From the NCBI GenBank assembly GCA_002692605.1, contig NZLE01000023.1:2212-13198 (forward strand): a stretch of 10,987 bases of DNA, read 5' to 3'. The DNA comes from Opitutia bacterium (GTDB taxonomy: Bacteria > Verrucomicrobiota > Verrucomicrobiia > Opitutales > Seribacteraceae). Below, one piece after another: positions 6,145-10,987 of the stretch (its first letter is position 1; each line of letters begins with the position of its first letter). A program made the position numbers and the translations under genes. The notes beneath the pieces are model-generated. The model had not been told where the DNA came from. It did not search any database and saw nothing but the letters and a program-made list of their open reading frames with translations.

Positions 6145-6894
6145 ATGAGTGAAGAACCTAAACAAACAAAGATTGCCTTGGTGACGGGAGCGGGTCGTGG
6201 AATTGGCCGTGCCATTGCCGAAGCTTTGGCAAGAGACGGCATGCATGTGGTTTGCGTCAGCAAATCAGAGAGCTCTTGCGGATCGGCTGCGGAAGCGATT
6301 GCGGAGGTCGGTGGAAGTGCCACGGCCAAACCCGTTGACGTCTCGTCCGGAGAGGAAATTCGAAAAGCTTGCGAGGACTTGTTGGCAGAGCATGAATGCA
6401 TTGACGTGTTGGTCAACAATGCGGGCATTACAAGGGACAACCTCTTGTTTCGCATGGAGGAGAATGATTGGGAAGACGTCATAAGCACCAACCTGACCAG
6501 TTGCTTTCATTGGATTAAAAGTCTTGGTCGTCCCATGACCCGAAAAAGATGGGGTCGGATTGTCAACGTTTCGTCCGTAGTCGGTTTGACCGGAAATGCC
6601 GGTCAGGCCAATTATTCGGCAGCCAAGGCGGGCATGATTGGTTTGACGAAAAGCCTGGCTCGCGAATTTGCCGCCCGCTCAGTAACCGTGAATGCCATCG
6701 CCCCGGGTTTTATCGATACCGACATGACCTCATCCCTGGATGAGAGAGTCAAGGAAGTCGCTCTTGGGGCTGTTCCATTAAAGAGATTTGGCTCCGTTTC
6801 CGACATTGCCGAAATGGCCTCGTATTTGTGTTCAGACAAAGCGTCCTACGTGACCGGACAAGTTTTTACGGTTGACGGAGGCATGGTGATGTGA
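6145..6894 (+). CDS. fabG: 3-oxoacyl-[acyl-carrier-protein] reductase
   Basis: NADPH-dependent reduction of beta-ketoacyl-ACP in type II fatty-acid elongation, in the cytoplasm. The 249 residues are close to the usual length. This is a classical SDR: TGAGRGIG (14-21) for cofactor binding, NNAGITRDNLL (91-101), active-site Asn116, Ser144, Tyr157 and Lys161 (in SSVVGLTG and ANYSAAKAG), NAIAPGFIDTDM, and the C-terminal YVTGQVFTVDGGMVM typical of FabG. The ATG at 6145 is preferred over an in-frame TTG at 6130, because FabG proteins begin only a few residues before the first beta strand. No Shine-Dalgarno is visible before either. acpP follows 38 bases later and then fabF, which separates it from the many FabG-like SDRs of other pathways. 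Confidence 0.95.
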   Translation: MSEEPKQTKIALVTGAGRGIGRAIAEALARDGMHVVCVSKSESSCGSAAEAIAEVGGSATAKPVDVSSGEEIRKACEDLLAEHECIDVLVNNAGITRDNLLFRMEENDWEDVISTNLTSCFHWIKSLGRPMTRKRWGRIVNVSSVVGLTGNAGQANYSAAKAGMIGLTKSLAREFAARSVTVNAIAPGFIDTDMTSSLDERVKEVALGAVPLKRFGSVSDIAEMASYLCSDKASYVTGQVFTVDGGMVM

Positions 6895-6932
6895 ACAAGA
6901 GATCATAACAATATTAACCATATTCATTAATT

Positions 6933-7175
6933 ATGTCAGACAACAACGCCGATCGCGTAAAGAAAATCATCGTTAGCCAACTTAACGTTAGCGAAGAACA
7001 AGTAACACCTGAAGCCAATTTCATCGATGATCTTGGAGCCGATTCCTTGGACCAAGTCGAACTGGTTATGGCTTTGGAAGAGGAATTCGGAACCGAGATT
7101 CCCGAAGAAGAGGCTGAAAAGCTTCAAACCGTGGGATCCGTCATCGAATATGTGGAGAAAAATCTCTCTTCCTGA
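6933..7175 (+). CDS. acpP: Acyl carrier protein
   Basis: Small acidic carrier (80 aa) that holds growing acyl chains on a 4'-phosphopantetheine arm. The attachment site is Ser38 in LGADSLDQVELVMALEEEFG, the standard DSL motif at the start of helix 2. Helix 3/4 residues IPEEEAEKLQTVGSVIEYVE follow the canonical pattern. It lies between fabG and fabF, confirming its role as the fatty-acid ACP. Its leader (6895-6932) is very AT-rich and has no Shine-Dalgarno, unexpected for what is usually one of the most highly translated genes. This suggests an A/U-rich, S1-dependent initiation region instead. Confidence 0.97.
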   Translation: MSDNNADRVKKIIVSQLNVSEEQVTPEANFIDDLGADSLDQVELVMALEEEFGTEIPEEEAEKLQTVGSVIEYVEKNLSS

Positions 7176-7245
7176 AATAACGGGAATTGAAGTTTGAGAG
7201 TGGATGGGGAAATGCACTCAATGACTTGAAAGGATTACATCTGAA

Positions 7246-8484
7246 ATGAAACAAGTCGTCATTACGGGCATGGGTGCACTCACTTCCGTCGGCAATGGAA
7301 TTGAGGATTTTTGGAGTGGGCTGAAGTCAGGAAAGTCCGGAATCACCGCGGTTTCACGTTTTGATGACGAAGGCATCGCCAGTAAGGTGGCATCGGAAAT
7401 CAATGATTTCAACCCCGAGGATTTCATGGACCCCAAGGAAGCTCGAAGGAATGATCGATACGCTCAGCTTGCCTTGGCCGCAACTCATTATGCCTTAGCC
7501 GACTCAGGGCTTTCTCGGGATGAACTTGTTCCCGACCGTACGGGAGTCATCGTGGGTTCGGGCATCGGGGGAATGGAAACAATCGAGAAGCAAATGACGA
7601 CATTGATCGAGCGTGGGCCTCGCCGTGTTTCACCCTTCATGATTCCGTCCCTGATCGCGAATATCGCGGGAGGCATTATTGCCATTGACCTCGGGGCTAC
7701 GGGTCCGAATTTCTCAACCGTGAGCGCTTGCGCTTCCGGTTCCCATGCGATTGGCGAAGCGTTTGAAATGATACGTCGAGGAGTCGCTGACGTTATCTTT
7801 GCCGGGGGAAGCGAAGCTGCGGTTACCAGAATTGGTTTTGCGGGCTTTTCTTCAATGAAGGCAATGAGCACCAATTTTAACGACGATCCATCTCGTGCAT
7901 CCCGACCCTTTGATCAAAACCGTGATGGTTTCGTAATGGGGGAGGGTGCCGGCGTTTTGGTTATGGAGACTATGGAAAACGCGCAAAAGCGCGGAGCCAG
8001 GATTTATGCTGAAGTAATCGGCTATTCGGCGACCTGCGATGCGTTTCACGTTACTACTCCCGATGGAGAAAGCAAGGCTCTCACCAGATGCATGAAGCTT
8101 GCCTTGGAACAGGCTTCGGTGCCTGTTCAGCAAGTCGATTACGTTAATGCCCATGGCACCTCCACCCCTTACAACGACCGATCCGAAACGACTGCCCTTA
8201 AGAACGTCTTTGGTGATTATGCCAAGTCCGGTCTGATGGTCAGTTCGACCAAGTCCATGACCGGACATCTTTTGGGAGCGGCCGGAGCCATAGAGGCCGC
8301 CGCCGTTTGCAAGGCCATTCAGGAGAATGTCATTCCGCCGACCATCAATTATGAGGAACCCGATCCTGATTGCGATTTGGATTACGTGCCCAATGAATCA
8401 AGGGATGCGGAAGTGAAACTTGCCATGAGCAATAATTCCGGATTTGGTGGGCACAACGCCTCTTTGGTGTTTCGAAAATTGTAG
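7246..8484 (+). CDS. fabF: Beta-ketoacyl-ACP synthase II
   Basis: Condenses malonyl-ACP with acyl-ACP, extending the chain by two carbons in type II fatty-acid synthesis. The 412 residues match FabF length. The thiolase-fold active site is complete: Cys162 in VSACASGSHAIG, His303 in NAHGTSTPYND, Lys336 and His341 in STKSMTGHLLGAAGA, and the glycine-rich NNSGFGGHNASLVF near the C-terminus. The His-His arrangement with GTST places it in the FabB/FabF class rather than FabH, and its numbering nearly coincides with E. coli FabF. The ATG at 7246 gives the canonical start VVITGMGALTSVG. AAAGGA lies about 11 bases upstream, a slightly long but usable spacing. It lies 70 bases after acpP and is probably co-transcribed with it. 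fabD and fabH are not in this block. Confidence 0.96.
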   Translation: MKQVVITGMGALTSVGNGIEDFWSGLKSGKSGITAVSRFDDEGIASKVASEINDFNPEDFMDPKEARRNDRYAQLALAATHYALADSGLSRDELVPDRTGVIVGSGIGGMETIEKQMTTLIERGPRRVSPFMIPSLIANIAGGIIAIDLGATGPNFSTVSACASGSHAIGEAFEMIRRGVADVIFAGGSEAAVTRIGFAGFSSMKAMSTNFNDDPSRASRPFDQNRDGFVMGEGAGVLVMETMENAQKRGARIYAEVIGYSATCDAFHVTTPDGESKALTRCMKLALEQASVPVQQVDYVNAHGTSTPYNDRSETTALKNVFGDYAKSGLMVSSTKSMTGHLLGAAGAIEAAAVCKAIQENVIPPTINYEEPDPDCDLDYVPNESRDAEVKLAMSNNSGFGGHNASLVFRKL

Positions 8485-8553
8485 TGCCCAAAGCCCTTCA
8501 CCCACAAGCTTTGTGCTTGCGACAATGGTTTCAAAGTTTAGTTTATGAAATCT

Positions 8554-8631
<78 letters not shown>

Positions 8632-8638
8632 CTTTGCA

Positions 8639-8676
8639 AAGCTTTTTTAGGGATTGCCCTGAACTCCCAAAAGCTT
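8639..8676. terminator. Hairpin between the tRNA gene and a convergent gene, possible bidirectional terminator
   Basis: AAGCTTTT (8639-8646) pairs perfectly with AAAAGCTT (8669-8676), and GGGA (8650-8653) pairs with TCCC (8665-8668). This gives a 12-bp stem with a three-base bulge (TTA) and an 11-base loop. It sits between convergent transcription units, where a shared terminator is expected. Neither side has a clean U-tract immediately after the stem, although the T-run at 8643-8648 lies inside the 5' arm, so an intrinsic terminator is plausible but not typical. Confidence 0.45.
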
Positions 8677-8697
8677 CAAGGAAAGACATTTAGGGCA

Positions 8698-9966
8698 TCA
8701 GGAAGGAGAATCTTTGGATGATTCGTCTTCCTCGGAATCACCGGACCGCTCCTTCGGTTCTTTTTCTTCCCTTTCCGGTTGTTCCTCGGAACTTCTAATA
8801 TTCTCCTCTGATTTCTTTTCTAAAGGTTCTTCATGCTTGGTAGTTTGAGCATCTGATTTGGAGTCATCCTCTTCGGCTGAATCCTGCACCGTTGTCGGTT
8901 CGTCCAACTTGGCTTGGGCCTCCTGAGAATCTTCATCATCTTTGTTCTCCTCGTCGGCCTGCTGATCATTGCCTTTCGGTTCGTCCTCCGAATTCTCAAC
9001 CTTCTTTTCCTTGGAAGGCTCTTCCTTCTCTTCGCCCGCTTTTTTCTTTGCTTCGGCAGAGGCCTTATTCTTATCTTTTACGGCATCCAACTTTTCTTGA
9101 GCTGCCTTTTCCTTGCGGGCTTCGATAAATGAAAGAACACACAGGACTACGAAAATGGCAAGCAAACCAGTAGATAGAAGCATCGAAACGGATTTAAGCA
9201 TGGAGGCGTGGATGATTCCATAAGGTTCATCCTTCAACCAAAACATTTCCCCCACCGCACCACCAATCATTTTTCCCACTACGAGCAAGCAGACGAAACC
9301 TAGTGCTACGGCCAAATGCATGATGTGTTTGCGTGCGTTTGGTAGCTTTTCACCTGCCTGAGCCAATGCAATGAGAAGCAAACCAATGATTCCTGGAATA
9401 AAGGCGGTCCAACTTTTTTTGAAAGTCAGAACTTCATCTGGCTTAACCTCGCGATTCTTATACTCCGCATTTGTCCAATTGTTGGACGTCAAAGTTACAT
9501 TGCCATCATTATCTCCCACTTTTTTGTATACGATCCGGAGATTGGAGGAATTGGCATCGATGGAGCTCCAGTTAATGGCAATGGGTTCACCGGATCCAGC
9601 ATTGTTATAATTTTCGGACTCTTGAAGCATTCCCTTTAGAGTAGCGCCTCTGGAGGAGGCATACCAAAAGGATTTTGCCTCTTCGGGACGACCCGTTTGT
9701 TCAGCAACATAGTTTCCTTGGGAAGCGTCGCGGGCATGCTCTTCATTGAGTTTGTGCACGATCCACCAAACGTTTTCACCGGCAGAACCCGTTGTAGGAA
9801 TGAAATCCATTTCATGTCTTTCCTTACCGTCCGAGAGAACGAAAATCGCATCATCGGCCAACGGGCCCTTAATCTTAAGAGACAAGGCGAGATCTTGAAA
9901 AAGGTAACCTGCGGCACCCGTGAGAACAAGTAATCCGCCAATTATGAACGTTTGAATTCTGAGCAT
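8698..9966 (-). CDS. Unrecognised four-helix membrane protein with a long charged C-terminal tail
   Basis: I do not recognise this 422-residue protein. Hydrophobic segments lie at about 6-26, 187-206, 214-236 and 261-282. Residues 27-186 form a soluble domain, with HEMDFIPTTGSAGENVWWIV, a WYASSRG segment and several Asn-rich stretches. By the positive-inside rule (ARKH after helix 2, EARKEK after helix 4) this domain would face the periplasm and the tail the cytoplasm. Residues about 283-422 are almost entirely Glu, Lys, Asp, Ser, Gln, Ala and Pro. They begin with a helical, possibly coiled-coil AAQEKLDAVKDKNKASAEAKKKAGEEKEE-like run (written here only as a pattern) and become more acidic toward the end. 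Such tails are usually disordered or serve as interaction platforms; no function can be inferred. It is transcribed alone, divergent from clpS. The ATG at 9966 starts a plausible first helix, and no Shine-Dalgarno is seen. Confidence 0.75.
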   Translation of the reverse strand: MLRIQTFIIGGLLVLTGAAGYLFQDLALSLKIKGPLADDAIFVLSDGKERHEMDFIPTTGSAGENVWWIVHKLNEEHARDASQGNYVAEQTGRPEEAKSFWYASSRGATLKGMLQESENYNNAGSGEPIAINWSSIDANSSNLRIVYKKVGDNDGNVTLTSNNWTNAEYKNREVKPDEVLTFKKSWTAFIPGIIGLLLIALAQAGEKLPNARKHIMHLAVALGFVCLLVVGKMIGGAVGEMFWLKDEPYGIIHASMLKSVSMLLSTGLLAIFVVLCVLSFIEARKEKAAQEKLDAVKDKNKASAEAKKKAGEEKEEPSKEKKVENSEDEPKGNDQQADEENKDDEDSQEAQAKLDEPTTVQDSAEEDDSKSDAQTTKHEEPLEKKSEENIRSSEEQPEREEKEPKERSGDSEEDESSKDSPS

Positions 9967-10090
9967 TGGATCAGATAATTGTTTTTGTGCCCTTCAGGCA
10001 AGCATGGAAAACCATAAAATAGCTTGAAATGTTAAAAAAATACCAATTTTTAAATTCGGAATTCAGGCTAACTTTGCTAGTCTGTATGTT
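9967..10090. promoter_or_regulatory. AT-rich divergent promoter region between the membrane-protein gene and clpS
   Basis: This 124-bp spacer separates divergent starts and is markedly AT-rich between about 10012 and 10056, including a run of seven A. On the minus strand, TTGGTA (10041-10046, read on the opposite strand) and TATTTT could form a promoter, but with a 19-base spacer. On the plus strand, TTGAAA (10024-10029) is a -35 candidate without a good -10. The clpS ATG has no Shine-Dalgarno in front of it. I assign promoters here by position rather than by strong motifs. Confidence 0.3.
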
Positions 10091-10387
10091 ATGTCATTTT
10101 CTTCCTTACCCGTTCCCGTGGAAGTGGAGCAAACCAAGAGCGAATCATCTTTGGAAAAACCATGGAAAGTGATTGTGTTGAATGACCCCGTCAACCTCAT
10201 GAATTACGTGGTGATGGTCTTTCGCAAGGTCTTCGGTTACGAGGAGGCTAAGGCTACCAAGCACATGAGGGAAGTCCACGAATTGGGGAAATCTGTTCTT
10301 TGGGTTGGTGAAAGAGAACAGGCAGAGAACTTTGCATACCAACTTCAACGTTGGCGCCTGCAAACCATTTTGGAAGAGGATGATTGA
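10091..10387 (+). CDS. clpS: ATP-dependent Clp protease adaptor ClpS
   Basis: Cytoplasmic adaptor that binds destabilising N-terminal residues and hands the protein to the Clp AAA+ unfoldase (ClpA or ClpC) for degradation. The 98 residues have a polar, flexible N-terminal extension (1-22) followed by the ClpS core. WKVIVLNDPVNLMNYVV (25-41) is its first strand and helix, and MREVHELGKSVLW (59-71) holds the conserved His. Asn31, Asp32 and His63 align by spacing with the N-degron pocket residues Asn34, Asp35 and His66 of the E. coli protein, so substrate recognition should be intact. The NDPVNLM form resembles actinobacterial ClpS more than the proteobacterial NDDYTPM form. Its last codons overlap the next gene by eight bases. 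No Shine-Dalgarno precedes the ATG. Confidence 0.93.
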   Translation: MSFSSLPVPVEVEQTKSESSLEKPWKVIVLNDPVNLMNYVVMVFRKVFGYEEAKATKHMREVHELGKSVLWVGEREQAENFAYQLQRWRLQTILEEDD

Positions 10388-10823
10388 ATTTCAGCTCAAT
10401 GTGGATGCAAGGTTGCTGCAATCGCTTTTGCCTGAAATCGAGAAAACCTTTGCCCAGTCCTACAAAAACAAAAGACATCTTTTCAAGTGTCCCATTCCGG
10501 ATGACGAGGACTTGATCCATGCCTGGGAGCAAGGTTTGGCGGATGACTCTCTGGAGGACCGTCTTGCTCTGGCCAAAATTTTCAAAAGTCCAAAGTTCAA
10601 ATACGGTTATGTGGAATTAGAGGAAAGCGATGCGGAGGCGGCTTTGCGCAGCCTTACCGAACTGCGCTTGTCCTTGAGGGAAAATGCTCTTTCGGAAGTC
10701 AGTGACTCTGAGCTGGAGAGTGGGAATCTTTCCCTGTCCCGAAGGCAGTCCTCCGTTAAAGTCGCCTATTTTACCTACCTTATTTTAGCCGAGATTCAGG
10801 AATCCCTCCTTGCTAGCGAATAA
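10380..10823 (+). CDS. DUF2017-like protein encoded directly after clpS
   Basis: A 147-residue soluble protein, predicted to be largely helical and acidic, with no signal peptide or membrane segment. It opens with a beta-like stretch (IEFQLNVDARLLQSLLPEI), contains PIPDDEDLIHAWEQ and LSLRENALSE, and ends with RQSSVKVAYFTYLILAEIQESLL. In Actinobacteria the gene after clpS is commonly a DUF2017 protein of unknown function. I assign this one to that group mainly from position, size and helical composition, so homology is tentative. The ATG at 10380 overlaps the end of clpS (ATGATTGA), with GGAAGAGG directly in front, indicating translational coupling. A longer in-frame start at 10305 would lie deep within clpS and is rejected. 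Its 3' end overlaps the convergent downstream gene by 11 bp. The coupling suggests a role connected with ClpS or Clp proteolysis. Confidence 0.7.
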   Translation: MIEFQLNVDARLLQSLLPEIEKTFAQSYKNKRHLFKCPIPDDEDLIHAWEQGLADDSLEDRLALAKIFKSPKFKYGYVELEESDAEAALRSLTELRLSLRENALSEVSDSELESGNLSLSRRQSSVKVAYFTYLILAEIQESLLASE

Positions 10824-10987
10824 GAATCTGATTGTTGGCTACGGCGATACCTCCAAGCATTGCTCCGACTATGCCCACATAACCCTGGTCGGTGCCGGCG
10901 AGAAACAAGTTTTTATAGCGGGTCGACCCGTCACGAGACTTGGAGGGTGATCCGTATAGAGTCCCGTTCAAGTGGCTGGTGAAGCGC
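10813..10987 (-). CDS. Phytoene desaturase/retinol-saturase-like FAD-dependent oxidoreductase, C-terminal end only
   Basis: A minus-strand frame ending in TAG (10815-10813) is open to the right edge and gives the last 57 residues of a protein. They contain GTLYGSPSKSR, then KNLFLAGTDQGYVGIVGAML and GGIAVANNQILIR. The NLFLAGTD element followed by a Gly-rich G-x-x-GA-x-x-GG helix is the C-terminal FAD-contacting motif of the CrtI/amine-oxidase-like flavoproteins. The YG just before it is typical of phytoene desaturase, carotenoid isomerase and retinol saturase relatives. The substrate cannot be told from this fragment, and a carotenoid role is only one possibility. The stop end overlaps the convergent DUF2017-like gene by 11 bp. 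Confidence 0.8.
   Translation of the reverse strand, partial: RFTSHLNGTLYGSPSKSRDGSTRYKNLFLAGTDQGYVGIVGAMLGGIAVANNQILIR

Noticed and set aside
8505..8519. CAAGC-TTTGT-GCTTG stem-loop after fabF as a terminator
   Set aside because: The stem is only five base pairs and no U-tract follows, so it is too weak to call.
8914..9132. Strikingly hydrophobic 72-codon plus-strand frame resembling a membrane peptide
   Set aside because: It is the antisense image of the Glu/Lys-rich tail: GAG, GAA, AAG and AAA codons read backwards become Leu, Phe and Ser codons. There is no ribosome binding site, and the opposite-strand gene explains the pattern.
10305..10379. Upstream TTG start for the DUF2017-like gene
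   Set aside because: It would lie 75 bases further inside clpS, whereas the ATG at 10380 has GGAAGAGG directly in front and a typical short overlap.

Overview
The window reads as an ordinary chromosomal segment of a Gram-negative bacterium, most likely from the PVC superphylum and probably Verrucomicrobiota (Opitutae-like). This rests on several observations. An ADP-heptose epimerase implies lipopolysaccharide. ClpS carries the NDPVNLM form and is followed immediately by a DUF2017-like gene. Many starts lack a clear Shine-Dalgarno sequence. Two membrane or secreted proteins belong to no family I recognise. The taxonomic call is inference from gene content, not from a marker-gene comparison.

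Layout. At the left edge is the 5' end of a minus-strand gene with a lipoprotein-type signal peptide. It diverges from a plus-strand type I-beta DAHP synthase gene (aroF), the first step of the shikimate pathway. A compact minus-strand cluster fills about 1.3-6.1 kb, in transcription order: an RsuA/RluB-type pseudouridine synthase, an unrecognised secreted protein, folD (one-carbon metabolism), an RDD-family membrane protein, proC (proline synthesis) and hldD (ADP-heptose synthesis for LPS). folD/RDD and RDD/proC share ATGA stop-start overlaps and proC/hldD overlap by a few bases, so these genes are probably co-transcribed and translationally coupled. aroF and hldD converge with only nine bases between their stop codons.

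Divergently from the pseudouridine synthase runs a type II fatty-acid synthesis block, fabG-acpP-fabF: ketoacyl-ACP reductase, acyl carrier protein and condensing enzyme. It is followed by a tRNA-Arg(ACG) gene with an encoded CCA. The divergent spacer holds a good TTGACA promoter for the minus strand and a 9-bp direct repeat with an 18-bp period.

To the right, a minus-strand gene encodes a four-helix membrane protein with a long, highly charged C-terminal tail of unknown function. It diverges from clpS (N-degron adaptor for the Clp protease), whose end overlaps the DUF2017-like gene. The window closes with the 3' end of a minus-strand phytoene-desaturase-like FAD oxidoreductase, whose stop end overlaps the DUF2017-like gene by 11 bp.

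There is no sign of a mobile element, CRISPR array, toxin-antitoxin pair, defence island or biosynthetic cluster. I did not find an obvious undescribed system. The points most worth a second look are the divergent active-site motifs in AroF, the clpS-DUF2017 overlap, the two unrecognised envelope proteins, the repeat upstream of the fatty-acid genes and the G1-U72 pair of the tRNA.
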